41,538 nucleotides of DNA, from assembly GCA_938002605.1 (NCBI GenBank), contig CALLAF010000039.1, forward strand, positions 1-41,538, written 5' to 3'. The position numbers were made by a program, and so were the translations under genes. A model generated the notes under the pieces. It saw only the letters and a program-made list of their open reading frames with translations. It was not told where the DNA came from and did no database searches. Shown piece after piece: positions 32,649 to 41,400 of the stretch (the stretch's first letter is position 1; each line of letters begins with the position of its first letter). This DNA comes from an uncultured Paracoccaceae bacterium (GTDB lineage Bacteria > Pseudomonadota > Alphaproteobacteria > Rhodobacterales > Rhodobacteraceae).

Positions 32649-33566
32649 ATGACGATTACCCAACTTGTCACCCATTCTGGTGGTTTTCACGCGGATGAAT
32701 TGCTGTCGTCGGTCATTCTGTCCCGACTGTTCCCCGACGCGCAGATCGTGCGTAGCCGGGACAAGCAGATGCTGACGCCGGCCTCCAATAAAATCATCTA
32801 CGACGTCGGTGGTGATTACGATCCAGAACACCAAATTTTTGACCATCATCAACGGCCTAACCCGTTGCGCGAGGATGAACATCCGTTTAGCTCTTTTGGA
32901 CTGATTTGGGCGCATTATGGGCAAGCTTACCTGGCCGCGCTTGACGTGCCCGCGGATGATATCGTGGAAATTCATGCAGCGTTTGACGCAAAGTTTGTGC
33001 TGCCAATTGATTTGCTGGATAACGGGGCGATGGAACCATCTGTCGCAGGGCCTTTATCCATACTGACGCTGCCGTCATTGTTGGGAAGCCTGAAACCCGT
33101 CTTTGACGATCCATCGCCAACGGCTGACGATGACGCATTCCTTGCAGCGATGCCCATTGCTGGCGCATTTGTTGAGGCCACAATACGTAACCTCGCGGCC
33201 AAGGCGCGCGCGCGCGCACTTGTGCAAGAGGCGATCGCAAATGCGGGAACATCGCCGATCTTAGAACTGCCGATGGGTATGCCTTATCGGTCAGAACTTG
33301 ATGCGGCCGGGGCGGACCATATGCTGTTTGTGGTGACGCCGCGTGGCGCTGACTGGACGCTTGGCGGCATCAAGCTGTCGAACGATACGTTTGACCAGCG
33401 CGCCGATCTGCCTGCCGCATGGGCGGGGTTGACGGATAAAGCGCTTGAGGAAGCAAGCGGCGTTCCGGGTGCAAAATTCTGCCATAACGGTCGCTTTATT
33501 GCTGTCGCGTCGTCTCGCGAAGCGATTATGGCGATGGCACAAATCGCGGTAAACGAAGCAAAATAA
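32649..33566 (+). CDS. MYG1/UPF0160-family metal-dependent hydrolase
   Basis: This DHH-like phosphoesterase is related to eukaryotic MYG1, which is a 3'-5' RNA exonuclease; the bacterial role is not settled. The 305 residues start TQLVTHSGGFHADELLSSVI (the HSGxFHADE metal motif), then YDVGGDYDPEHQIFDHHQ (the DHH-type motif) and FSSFGLIWAHYGQAY. The C-terminal part has MLFVVTPRGADWTLGGIKL and PGAKFCHNGRFIAVASSREA. GGAGCC upstream of the ATG at 32649 is a fair ribosome-binding site. It follows the NDUFS4-like gene by 60 bases and precedes tRNA-Arg. It looks complete and of normal length. Confidence 0.9.
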   Translation: MTITQLVTHSGGFHADELLSSVILSRLFPDAQIVRSRDKQMLTPASNKIIYDVGGDYDPEHQIFDHHQRPNPLREDEHPFSSFGLIWAHYGQAYLAALDVPADDIVEIHAAFDAKFVLPIDLLDNGAMEPSVAGPLSILTLPSLLGSLKPVFDDPSPTADDDAFLAAMPIAGAFVEATIRNLAAKARARALVQEAIANAGTSPILELPMGMPYRSELDAAGADHMLFVVTPRGADWTLGGIKLSNDTFDQRADLPAAWAGLTDKALEEASGVPGAKFCHNGRFIAVASSREAIMAMAQIAVNEAK

Positions 33567-33614
33567 AACCGCCGCATGCTCCGGCTATTAGCCGATATCT
33601 TTGTCGGTACCACG

Positions 33615-33643
33615 TTGACAAAGCTAGGGGAATTGACCGATAC
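33615..33643 (+). promoter_or_regulatory. Sigma70-type promoter of tRNA-Arg
   Basis: TTGACA (33615-33620), a 17-base spacer and CGATAC (33638-33643), with the tRNA starting 15 bases after the -10. This is the same spacing as at the tRNA-Met gene. Confidence 0.6.
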
Positions 33644-33657
33644 AGCGAACTTAGTGC

Positions 33658-33735
33658 GGGCCGTTAGCTCAGCTGGATTAGAGCAGGGAACTTCTAATTC
33701 TCAGGTCGGGGGTTCGAGTCCTCCACGGCTCGCCA
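33658..33735 (+). tRNA. tRNA-Arg (UCU)
   Basis: A 78-nt cloverleaf including an encoded CCA. Acceptor GGGCCGT pairs with ACGGCTC (one G-U). The D arm is GCTC...GAGC, the anticodon stem-loop is GGGAA-CTTCTAA-TTCTC (anticodon TCT), and the T arm is GGGGG-TTCGAGT-CCTCC. It reads AGA codons. tRNA-Arg genes are common integration sites, but no integrase is seen near. Confidence 0.95.
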
Positions 33736-34139
33736 ATTTTTGTCGCAAAACTGCGCTGATTCTCTTGCTGAGAAGGTAATGTTGCAACACCAGCTCAGGA
33801 ACGGCGCTCTGCGAGCACTCGAATGTTAAGAAGATATTAAGTATTTACGCTATTGATATGTGTTAGGTTTTCGAAGCCCGGCAAAGATGACGTTGCGGCA
33901 GTCGGGGGCAGTGAGACGCCTTAATTGCTGAGCTTTCCCTTTTGGCTAGGGCTTTGTTCGGACAGGGGTTTGCAGCGAAACGGCGGCGTGATGTTGAAAA
34001 ATAGGGGCTATGGTTACGACTGGTCGCCCCATCTATCCCGCATGAACGCCTTGACATTGTTGCTAAATAGTTTCCAATGATCACGAGTTTTATCAGTTAG
34101 TGCCTTGTTTCTTTTTTCAGACGAAACCTAGGACTTTCT
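33736..34139. other. 404-base intergenic stretch without a recognised gene
   Basis: Between tRNA-Arg and the kinase gene no convincing ORF is seen; a 73-codon minus-strand frame (33863-34084) looks unlike a protein. A TTGACA at 34051-34056 may belong to the kinase promoter but has no good -10 at normal spacing. No repeat of the tRNA 3' end was noticed. Confidence 0.5.
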
Positions 34140-35498
34140 ATGGAAGAAACCCGCATCATCGATTCCGCAGAGGTCTATGAAGATCAAGGGCAAGCTTTGC
34201 CTGTCGGTACGGATTTGCTTGGCGGCAAGTTCAAGATCGACAGGCAGATTGGCAGTGGCGGGTTCGGAATTACTTACTTAGTACGTGATATTTACCTAGA
34301 ACGCGGCGTCGTCATCAAAGAGTGTTTTCCCGACGCTATATGTTTCCGGTTTGGTAATCAGGTGCGTGTGAATTCACCGCGGTTTGAGGAGCAGCACCGT
34401 AAAAGTGTAAACATGTTCATGCGAGAGGCGCGCAGCATCGCAAAGCTACGCCATCCCAATATTGTCAGCGTCCACCAAGTCTTCGAAGAAAACGAAACCG
34501 CCTATATGGTGCTTGATCTGATCCATGGGCGCGACTTGATGGATATCATCGATGACGATGATGACAGCGCCCTGCTGAGCCCAGATCAAGTGCGCGAAAT
34601 TGTGGTGAAGATGCTGGATGCAATGGACCTCGTGCATAAGAACGACCTGCTGCACCGCGATATTTCCCCGGATAACATCTTGCTTGATAAATGGGGCAGC
34701 CCGACGTTGATCGACTTTGGCGCCGCCCGTGAAGACGCAAGCAAGACGCCGACGAAAGCCTCGACAATGCTGGTGGTTAAGGACGGTTACTCACCACATG
34801 AGTTTTACATCTCAGGCGGCAAACAAGGGCCGTCTAGCGATCTGTATGCGCTAGGTGCCACGATTTATCATCTGATTTCTGGTGAATCTCCGCCAAATAG
34901 CCAGACCCGTGTCGCCGCGTTGACCAATAATGATCCCGACCCGTGCGAGCCCCTTGTTGGGCGATTTCCGCAATATGATCGGGCCTTCCTTGAGGCCATC
35001 GATAAAGCCGTGCAGGTTGCGCCAAAGGACCGCGTGCAATCGGCGTCGGAGTGGCTCAAGCTGATTGAACGTGACGACAGTAAAGTCAAATTCGTCAAAA
35101 TCCCCGAGGCACGCAGTCTGAGTAAGACCCTGACCGAACTGATCGCGGAGACCAATAAGCACGTCTATAGCGCGCCGAAAAAGAGCCGCGAAAAGACTGT
35201 GGTGCACGGAGTAACCCCGGTTAAAAAAGTGTCGCGCCCTGAGTGGATTGAAGAGTTCAATCGCGAAAGCCGCGAGGCCGATGAACGTCAGCGCCAAGAA
35301 GAAGCGCGCGCCGCCGCAGAGGCCGCGCGCCTAGCAGAAGAGGCGCGTTTGGCCGAAGAAACGCGGGTTGCGCAAGAGGCCGCACAAGAGGCCATGCGTG
35401 CGCAAGAGGCAGAGGCGCAAACACTAAAGGCAATCACACAAGAAAGCAGCGCAACGCGCGGTGTTTTGGATTGGATGCCGCGGGGCAAGCGCCACTAG
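34140..35498 (+). CDS. Ser/Thr protein kinase with coiled-coil C-terminus
   Basis: This Hanks-type kinase (452 aa) phosphorylates proteins in the cytoplasm; its targets are unknown. The kinase domain spans about residues 31-300. The Gly loop is IGSGGFGITYLV (37-48), the ATP Lys is Lys60 in VVIKECFP, the helix-C Glu is Glu96, the catalytic loop is HRDISPDNILL (172-182), and DFGAAR is at 192-197. All key residues are present, so it should be active. The activation segment ends GYSPHEFY in place of the common PEQ. Residues about 375-435 are Glu/Ala/Arg-rich heptads predicted as coiled coil. There is no transmembrane helix, FHA or PASTA domain. No phosphatase or secretion genes adjoin it; it stands alone between tRNA-Arg and ugpB. 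Confidence 0.9.
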   Translation: MEETRIIDSAEVYEDQGQALPVGTDLLGGKFKIDRQIGSGGFGITYLVRDIYLERGVVIKECFPDAICFRFGNQVRVNSPRFEEQHRKSVNMFMREARSIAKLRHPNIVSVHQVFEENETAYMVLDLIHGRDLMDIIDDDDDSALLSPDQVREIVVKMLDAMDLVHKNDLLHRDISPDNILLDKWGSPTLIDFGAAREDASKTPTKASTMLVVKDGYSPHEFYISGGKQGPSSDLYALGATIYHLISGESPPNSQTRVAALTNNDPDPCEPLVGRFPQYDRAFLEAIDKAVQVAPKDRVQSASEWLKLIERDDSKVKFVKIPEARSLSKTLTELIAETNKHVYSAPKKSREKTVVHGVTPVKKVSRPEWIEEFNRESREADERQRQEEARAAAEAARLAEEARLAEETRVAQEAAQEAMRAQEAEAQTLKAITQESSATRGVLDWMPRGKRH

Positions 35499-35508
35499 TC
35501 CCCGTTGG

Positions 35509-35528
35509 CTGTCATGACTTCACGTCAG
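35509..35528 (+). promoter_or_regulatory. PHO-box-like sequence upstream of ugpB
   Basis: CTGTCAT (35509-35515) matches the PhoB half-site exactly and is followed by a poorer half (CGTCAG at 35523-35528), about 150 bases before ugpB. ugp operons are typically PhoB-controlled. The second half is degenerate, so this is tentative. Confidence 0.3.
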
Positions 35529-35665
35529 TTTTGATGCGCGCGATATAGTTTTGCCGTTTATTTACAAATAGTTCACAGAAGTTGCTCAAAACTGTGTTTC
35601 GTATTTCATACGTGACCCTTGCTGATAAAGGGCCGATGCGCCCTTTAAAAATAGGGAAGCAAAGT

Positions 35666-36967
35666 ATGAAAACGACATCCGTAATGATCGCCGGTGCGAT
35701 GACCGCTGCGATGGCAGGTCCGGTCGCGGCCCAAACTGAAATCGAATGGTGGCACGCAATGGGCGGCAGCCTGGGTGAAACCGTCAACAAGATCGCGACT
35801 GAGTTCAATGCGAGCCAAAGCGATTACGTCATCACGCCTGTCTTCAAGGGCAGCTACGAAGAAACTTTGACCGCAGGCATCGCCGCATTCCGCGCTGGCG
35901 AACAGCCAAACATCTTGCAGGTGTTTGATGCTGGCGCTGCGACTGTAATTGGCGCACAGGGTGCGACGATCCCGGTCCAAGATCTGCTGGTTGATAACGG
36001 CATTGCGTTCGACATCGAGGACTATATCTCTGGCGTGCGTTATTTCTATGCTGACAGTGATGGCAAAATGATCGGCATGCCGTTCAACTCGTCTTCGCCC
36101 ATCATGTATTTCAATGTTGACGCGCTCGAAGCTGCTGGCGTGACAGCCCCTGTCACTTGGGAAGAATTCCAAGACGTGACAGCCCCTGCACTGGTCGAGG
36201 CTGGCTATGTACCGCTGACACAGTCACACATGCCTTGGATCTTTACAGAGAACTTCTTCTCGCGTCACAATCTGCCGTTTGCCTCTGCAAACAATGGTTA
36301 CGATTCAGCCGACGTGACAATCAACATGGACGCGCCAGAAATTCGCGATCATTTTGAAGCCTTTAAAGGATGGATCGACAACGGCTACGCAGGTTTCTAC
36401 GGCGCAAGCTGGGACGACAACGCGACGCCATTCCAGCAAGGCGAAGTCGGCATGTGGCTTGGGTCTTCGGGGTCATTTGGTGGCCTGCAACAGACAGCTG
36501 AATTTGAATTCTCAGCAACTTACCTCCCATATTGGGAAGCGATCACAACAGAGCCAACCCAGACCTTTATCGGTGGCGCAGCCCTGTTCGCGATGTCTGG
36601 CCAGCCCGAAGAAGAAAACAAAGCAACCGCTGAGTTCTTCCGCTTCCTGACTTCGCCAGAAGTGCAATACATGTGGCACCAAGAGACCGGCTATGTGCCG
36701 ATCACTGAAGCGGCTTACGAAGTTGCAAAAGCAGATGGTCACTACGACCGTTTCCCCGCAGCCGAAGTTGGTATTCAGCAATTGTCCTTGCCTGCTGGCG
36801 AATGGACACGCGGCTACCGCATGGGGTTCTATGTGCAGGTGCGTGACGTGATGAACCGCGAATATACACGCTATCTGACCGGCGACACATCGCTTGAGGA
36901 TGCGTTCGCAACCATCAAAGAAGAATCCGACGAGCTGCTGGCACGTTTTGCACAAACGCAGAACTAA
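35666..36967 (+). CDS. ugpB: Glycerol-3-phosphate-type ABC transporter, periplasmic binding protein
   Basis: UgpB binds sn-glycerol-3-phosphate or glycerophosphodiesters in the periplasm. The 433-residue protein has a Sec signal (MKTTSVMIAGAMTAAMAGPV, cut after AAQ) and then IEWWHAMGGSLGETVNKIAT and VFKGSYEETLTAGIAAFRAG. MPFNSSSPIMYFNVDALEAA, NLPFASANNGYDSADV, FIGGAALFAMSG and MWHQETGYVPITEAAYEVAK follow. These align well with what I remember of E. coli UgpB, including substrate-site regions. I chose the ATG at 35666 (GGAAG upstream). It leads the ugpBAEC-EEP operon. The ligand could also be another phosphorylated glycerol compound. Confidence 0.9.
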   Translation: MKTTSVMIAGAMTAAMAGPVAAQTEIEWWHAMGGSLGETVNKIATEFNASQSDYVITPVFKGSYEETLTAGIAAFRAGEQPNILQVFDAGAATVIGAQGATIPVQDLLVDNGIAFDIEDYISGVRYFYADSDGKMIGMPFNSSSPIMYFNVDALEAAGVTAPVTWEEFQDVTAPALVEAGYVPLTQSHMPWIFTENFFSRHNLPFASANNGYDSADVTINMDAPEIRDHFEAFKGWIDNGYAGFYGASWDDNATPFQQGEVGMWLGSSGSFGGLQQTAEFEFSATYLPYWEAITTEPTQTFIGGAALFAMSGQPEEENKATAEFFRFLTSPEVQYMWHQETGYVPITEAAYEVAKADGHYDRFPAAEVGIQQLSLPAGEWTRGYRMGFYVQVRDVMNREYTRYLTGDTSLEDAFATIKEESDELLARFAQTQN

Positions 36968-36986
36968 GCGCTCTTCATCACCATCG

Positions 36987-37008
36987 GCGGTCGCAGCAAT
37001 GCGGCCGC
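36987..37008 (+). other. Hairpin between ugpB and ugpA
   Basis: GCGGTCGC (36987-36994) pairs with GCGGCCGC (37001-37008) around AGCAAT, with one G-U pair and no T-run. It probably stabilises the ugpB message relative to the permease genes. Confidence 0.5.
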
Positions 37009-37039
37009 TATTTGCATTCTCGCATATCAGGAATTCGAC

Positions 37040-37921
37040 ATGAAACGCGCGGCGTTCTCGCAGCCTTTGATGCCGGTGGCACTGTTGTTGCCTCAATTGG
37101 TTATCATCGCTGTTTTCTTCTATTGGCCCGCATGGGAGGCGATTTATTCATCGTTTTTCTTGCAAGACCCCTTTGGCTTTGGGTCAAATTTTGTTGGGGC
37201 TGACAACTATACACGGCTGGCAAAATCGTCAGAATACGCCAAAGTCGCGGGTTTCACGGTGTTTTTCACCGTTATTGTCACGGTCTTGTCGCTTGGAACT
37301 GCGCTTTTGCTGGCGGTAAAAGCTGACAAAGTTATTCGCGGCGCAAAAACCTATCGTACCTTGTTAATGTGGGTCTATGCGATCGCGCCGCCTGTTGCGG
37401 GTTTCTTGGGCGCGCTTTTGTTTGATCAAAACATCGGGCCGATCACCGATCTGTTCGCTTTTTTCGGATATAACCTGCAAATCGGGCTGAACTATAACGA
37501 CACCGCATTTGCGATGATTGTTGTCTCTGTTTGGAAACAAATCCCGGTCAATTTTATCTTTTTGCTCTCGGGGCTTCAGTCGATCCCGGTGGCCGTGCGT
37601 GAAGCCGCGCTGATTGACAATAAATCAGGCACGCGGCGGTTTTGGGATATCACCTTTCCGTTGTTGGCCCCGACCGCATTTTTCTTGCTGATCACCAATA
37701 TCACCTACGCGTTGTTCGACACCTTTGGCGTGATTGATATCATGGTCAAAGGGAATCCCGCATCCAACCCGATTACCCTTGTTTACAAGGTCTATACGGA
37801 TGGGTTCCGTGGTGGCGACTTGGGCGGGTCATCCGCACAGTCAGTTGTCTTGATGGTTCTTGTTCTGGCGCTCACGATTATGCAGTTCCGCATGCTGGAA
37901 CGCCGCATTCACTATACCTGA
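37040..37921 (+). CDS. ugpA: Glycerol-3-phosphate-type ABC transporter permease
   Basis: UgpA is one of the two membrane subunits of the importer. The 293 residues have six hydrophobic helices. The first is PVALLLPQLVIIAVFFYWPA, and the cytoplasmic EAA loop is VREAALIDNKSGTRRFWDIT with FPLLAP. WEAIYSSFFLQDPFGFGSNF follows the first helix, as in the UgpA/MalF-like family. The ATG at 37040 follows AGGAATTC in the gap after ugpB; ugpE begins 9 bases after its stop. Assignment as UgpA rather than another sugar permease relies on the strong UgpB match. Confidence 0.89.
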   Translation: MKRAAFSQPLMPVALLLPQLVIIAVFFYWPAWEAIYSSFFLQDPFGFGSNFVGADNYTRLAKSSEYAKVAGFTVFFTVIVTVLSLGTALLLAVKADKVIRGAKTYRTLLMWVYAIAPPVAGFLGALLFDQNIGPITDLFAFFGYNLQIGLNYNDTAFAMIVVSVWKQIPVNFIFLLSGLQSIPVAVREAALIDNKSGTRRFWDITFPLLAPTAFFLLITNITYALFDTFGVIDIMVKGNPASNPITLVYKVYTDGFRGGDLGGSSAQSVVLMVLVLALTIMQFRMLERRIHYT

Positions 37922-37930
37922 GGGGCTGAC

Positions 37931-38806
37931 ATGACAAAAATCTCACATAACAAAAAGCCCATCCGCCTGAGCACCGTCGTGGATCACGCGATCTTGGTGA
38001 TCGGTGCATTGGTGATGCTGTTTCCAGTCTATCTGGCGTTAACGACCACTAGTCACGACAATATCACCTTGTCGCGCGAAGGGCTGAAATTCGGCTTTGG
38101 TGACCAGATGAGCGTAAACTTTTATACAGCCATGTTTGAAAAAGGCGGCTTCACCGAACAAATCAACGGCACTAAAATGCTGATCAACTCGCTGATCCTT
38201 GGGGTCGGGTTTGCGATTGGTAAGATCGTGCTGTCGATGGCGGCTGCCTATGCGATTGTCTATTTTCGGCTACGCTTTGCGACCTTCGCATTTTGGGTCA
38301 TTTTCACGACTATTTTGCTGCCGCTCGAGGTGCGTATTTTGCCTTCGTATGAGGTGGTCACAGGGCTTGGCATGGCCAATACCTATGCAGGGCTGATCGT
38401 GCCTCTTTTGGCGTCGGCGACGGGTACGTTCTTTTTCCGACAGTTCTTTTTGTCAGTGCCCGAAGAACTGGTCGAAGCCGCGCGCATCGATGGTGCAGGG
38501 CCGGGCAAGTTTTTCATTGATATTCTTGTCCCGCTTTCGCGCACGATGATCGCCGCGATTTTTATCATCATGTTCGTATACGGCTGGAACCAATATCTGT
38601 GGCCAACCCTGATCACGACAGATGAAAGTCTGTTCACATTGGTGCGCGGGATCAAGCAGATCACCCAATCCGTCTATGAGGGCAATACGATCCCTGAGTA
38701 CGGTCAAGCCTGGGCGCTTGCGATTATCGCTATGTTGCCGCCCGTGTTGATCGTGATTTTTTTCCAGAGCTGGTTCGTTAAGGGCCTCGTCGAATCCGAG
38801 AAGTAG
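37931..38806 (+). CDS. ugpE: Glycerol-3-phosphate-type ABC transporter permease
   Basis: UgpE is the second permease subunit. The 291 residues contain six helices: an N-terminal segment ([20 protein letters not shown]), [20 protein letters not shown], the C-terminal EAA loop [20 protein letters not shown], and [20 protein letters not shown], the family pattern of UgpE/MalG-like permeases. GAGGGGC precedes the ATG. It begins 9 bases after ugpA and ends 10 bases before ugpC, so it lies in one transcript with them. Confidence 0.9.
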   Translation: MTKISHNKKPIRLSTVVDHAILVIGALVMLFPVYLALTTTSHDNITLSREGLKFGFGDQMSVNFYTAMFEKGGFTEQINGTKMLINSLILGVGFAIGKIVLSMAAAYAIVYFRLRFATFAFWVIFTTILLPLEVRILPSYEVVTGLGMANTYAGLIVPLLASATGTFFFRQFFLSVPEELVEAARIDGAGPGKFFIDILVPLSRTMIAAIFIIMFVYGWNQYLWPTLITTDESLFTLVRGIKQITQSVYEGNTIPEYGQAWALAIIAMLPPVLIVIFFQSWFVKGLVESEK

Positions 38807-38816
38807 GAAGACTAAG

Positions 38817-39854
38817 ATGGCAACCGTAAACGTTACCGATATTTCTAAAACATACCCCAATGGGGCACAGGCGGTGCATCCGGCCAGCTTTGATATTGCC
38901 GATGGCGAATTGATCGTTCTTGTTGGCCCGTCCGGCTGTGGCAAATCGACTTTGTTGCGTATGGTGGCAGGCCTTGAAGACATCACAACAGGTGATCTGC
39001 ACATTGGCGCACGTTTGGTGAATAACCTTGACCCCGCCGAGCGCGACATCGCAATGGTGTTCCAAAACTACGCGCTTTACCCGCATATGAGCGTGGCCAA
39101 AAACATGGCTTACGGGTTGAAAAACCGTGGCGCGAGCAAGGAACAGATTGCCGCCAAAGTGTCCGAAGCCGCCGAAATGCTAAGCCTGACGGCTTTGCTT
39201 GACCGGCGCCCCAGTCAGCTGTCCGGTGGGCAACGCCAGCGCGTGGCGATGGGCCGGGCGATTGTGCGCGATCCGGCGTTGTTTTTGTTTGATGAACCTT
39301 TGTCAAACCTGGACGCCAAGCTGCGCCACCAAATGCGTGTGGAAATTCGTAACCTGCAACGGCGTTTGAACGTAACGGCCATGTATGTGACCCATGATCA
39401 AGTCGAAGCCATGACAATGGCAGACCGCATTTTTGTGTTGAATGCGGGTAGAATTGAACAGATCGGCACCCCATCAGAAATCTACCGCAAACCGGCGTCG
39501 ACCTTTGTGGCATCGTTTATGGGCGCGCCACCGATGAACTTGCTTTTGGCGCAATCGGTCGGTGGTCAGGTGCAAATCGGCGGTGTCGCTCTTGGGCTAT
39601 CTTGCGCTGATGGGGATGTCACTGTGGGCATTCGCCCCGAACAGGTCGCCGTCACACAAGGGGGAACAATCCCCTTTAAGCTGACCTTAGTTGAAGAGCT
39701 TGGCGCGAGCCGCCTTTTGCATGGAACAGTTGCGGGGCAAGATTTTGTGGTCAATGCGCCTAATGATGATGCCGCTTTGGCGGATGATCTGATGCTTGAT
39801 TTTGCGCCTGATGCTTTACACCTGTTTGACGCACAGACTGGACAGCGCCTATGA
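38817..39854 (+). CDS. ugpC: Glycerol-3-phosphate-type ABC transporter, ATP-binding protein
   Basis: UgpC is the ATPase of the importer, of the MalK/UgpC type with a C-terminal TOBE regulatory domain. The 345 residues contain Walker [16 protein letters not shown], the Q-loop [14 protein letters not shown], the signature [16 protein letters not shown], Walker [17 protein letters not shown], and the switch [16 protein letters not shown]. The part after about residue 235 is the TOBE domain ([12 protein letters not shown]). Its stop overlaps the next gene by 4 bases (ATGA), so the phosphodiesterase-like gene is translationally coupled to it. Confidence 0.93.
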   Translation: MATVNVTDISKTYPNGAQAVHPASFDIADGELIVLVGPSGCGKSTLLRMVAGLEDITTGDLHIGARLVNNLDPAERDIAMVFQNYALYPHMSVAKNMAYGLKNRGASKEQIAAKVSEAAEMLSLTALLDRRPSQLSGGQRQRVAMGRAIVRDPALFLFDEPLSNLDAKLRHQMRVEIRNLQRRLNVTAMYVTHDQVEAMTMADRIFVLNAGRIEQIGTPSEIYRKPASTFVASFMGAPPMNLLLAQSVGGQVQIGGVALGLSCADGDVTVGIRPEQVAVTQGGTIPFKLTLVEELGASRLLHGTVAGQDFVVNAPNDDAALADDLMLDFAPDALHLFDAQTGQRL

Positions 39855-40861
39855 CAAAAACGCTGCCCAATCTCGCCCGCGTCACGGCTGAAGAACGCGT
39901 AAAAATTCTAAGGGCGCCCACCACGCCCGAAGCGCACCGCGCCTTGATGGCCGCGATCCCCGCGATGAACCAGATTGAAGTTGGCGGACAGGCCGCCGAC
40001 CAGATCACCGGCCCAGTGACGGTCGCTGCATGGAACGTTGAACGCTGTCTGTTCCCGGTGCCAACCGCAGATCACCTGCGTCCATACGCGTCCCAAGTCA
40101 TTCTGATTTCAGAGGCCGACAAAGGCATGGCGCGCACTTCGCAGCGCAATACGATGGCTGATATGGCGGCCCATTTGGGCATGGCCTATGCTTACGGGGT
40201 CGAATTTCACGAGCTTGATCTTGGCGGTGCAACGGAACGCGCCTATTGCGCGGATGATTTCAACGCCGATGGCTGGCACGGCAACGGCATTATGTCATCG
40301 GCACCGTTTGAGCGTTTGAAATTGATCCGGCTTGACGATCACGGGCATTGGTTTGCCCCGGATGCAAACGCTGCTGATCCGGGGCAGCCACGGCTTGGCG
40401 GGCGGATGGCGATCGCTGCTGTGATCAAAGTTGACGGCCAAGATGTTTGTTTTGTCTCAACGCATCTTGAAAGTAATGCCGACGCCGCCTACCGCAATAT
40501 GCAGATGGTCCGGCTCTTGGATGCGATTGATGATTTTGCACCGGGGCTTGCTGTGGTGATTGGTGGGGATCTGAACACGGGCAATCATATTCCGCCTGAT
40601 TTTGATTGGCGCGCAGAAACCTTGTTCGCGACCGCGCGGGCGCGTGGTTACCATTGGGATGCAAACGCCGAAGGGTTTACGACCCGCCCTAGTCTGATCA
40701 CCCCGCACCCCGAACGAACGATGAAGCTCGACTGGTTTTGTTGTCGTGGTGTAACGGGGCATGACGCGCAAATCCTATCAAGCCTTGATGCAAATGGTCG
40801 GCCTCTGTCAGATCACGACGCGGTGCTTGCCTCTTTTCAGCTGACCAGCCCCGTTTCATGA
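39851..40861 (+). CDS. Endonuclease/exonuclease/phosphatase (EEP)-family hydrolase in the ugp operon
   Basis: This metal-dependent phosphoesterase has the EEP (DNase I-like) fold. The 336 residues have a helical lead of about 55 residues, then [12 protein letters not shown] (Asn ligand), [17 protein letters not shown] (Glu metal ligand), [34 protein letters not shown] (His), [12 protein letters not shown] (the Asp/Asn catalytic GDLN), KLDWFCCRG and [11 protein letters not shown] (the final Asp-His). All catalytic positions are present, and there is no signal peptide. It overlaps ugpC by 4 bases and takes the place where many ugp operons carry ugpQ, which cleaves glycerophosphodiesters. It may do that job with a different fold; this is an inference. 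Confidence 0.85.
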   Translation: MTKTLPNLARVTAEERVKILRAPTTPEAHRALMAAIPAMNQIEVGGQAADQITGPVTVAAWNVERCLFPVPTADHLRPYASQVILISEADKGMARTSQRNTMADMAAHLGMAYAYGVEFHELDLGGATERAYCADDFNADGWHGNGIMSSAPFERLKLIRLDDHGHWFAPDANAADPGQPRLGGRMAIAAVIKVDGQDVCFVSTHLESNADAAYRNMQMVRLLDAIDDFAPGLAVVIGGDLNTGNHIPPDFDWRAETLFATARARGYHWDANAEGFTTRPSLITPHPERTMKLDWFCCRGVTGHDAQILSSLDANGRPLSDHDAVLASFQLTSPVS

Positions 40862-40935
40862 AATATTAAAGGCTCATCCAATACAACATTTCCCCGGAGT
40901 GGTGGCCTAACCGGCTGTAATTAAGGGAAAAATTG

Positions 40936-41214
40936 ATGAGAATTTTATTCGTATTGGGCGCATGCTGTGTGACCTTTTATGCTGGGGCAGGTATTGCGGA
41001 TACGCGCGACGACCTGATCGCAATCCCGCAGGTGCAGGCGGCCTGCACGCCTTACGGCGTTGCAAATGCCGCCTATGACGCGCAGGGCCGGATTGTGGTA
41101 ACGTGCAATGAAGATGCGACAGCCTTCGCGCCTGCACTTGGCGGGGTTGGTCCGTTGTTAAGCCTCGTTGCGTCTATGGTGGTGGCGGGAAATACCACGC
41201 CACATACACATTAG
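40936..41214 (+). CDS. Small secreted protein of unknown function
   Basis: The 92-residue frame begins at the ATG at 40936 with AAGGGAAA upstream. The N-terminus MRILFVLGACCVTFYAGAGI with ADTRD forms a Sec signal, and the mature part has two Cys (QAACTPYG and VVTCNED) that could pair in the periplasm. NAAYDAQGRIVVTC is a short beta-like strand pattern. The last part is hydrophobic (LGGVGPLLSLVASMVVAG) and could be a membrane-associated tail. No family is recognised. It follows the ugp operon by 75 bases and its stop overlaps the stop of the disrupted minus-strand gene. Confidence 0.7.
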   Translation: MRILFVLGACCVTFYAGAGIADTRDDLIAIPQVQAACTPYGVANAAYDAQGRIVVTCNEDATAFAPALGGVGPLLSLVASMVVAGNTTPHTH

Positions 41215-41400
41215 CAGGGGGCGTAACCCATGTTGATCAGCTGGGCACCGGACAATCGGTAATATCCCGTGATCCGGTGTCGCGCTGTTTCCAAAAACCA
41301 TTCGCGCAGTGGGGCACGGTATTGTGCGGCCATTACCTGTGACCAATGTTCAAACTCATCCGGTGGCAGGGGGCGCCCATGGCGGCTGGGGCCATGAAAC
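41211..41400 (-). pseudogene. 3' stump of a gene cut by an IS5-family insertion
   Basis: A minus-strand frame of 62 codons ends in TAA at 41213-41211 and runs back to the IS boundary at 41400 without a start. Residues include PLPPDEFEHWSQVMAAQYRA, PLREWFLETARHRITGYYRL and SGAQLINMGYAPC. The frame is open and protein-like, so it is the C-terminus of a longer protein interrupted by the element. I do not recognise it. Confidence 0.6.

Noticed and set aside
33863..34084. 73-codon minus-strand frame in the gap after tRNA-Arg
   Set aside because: Its composition is Arg/Ser/Cys rich with no hydrophobic core, no ribosome-binding site was noticed, and there is no family resemblance.
33658..34139. Genomic island at tRNA-Arg(UCU)
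   Set aside because: No integrase, no direct repeat of the tRNA 3' end and no mobile genes were seen; the following kinase has normal-looking composition.
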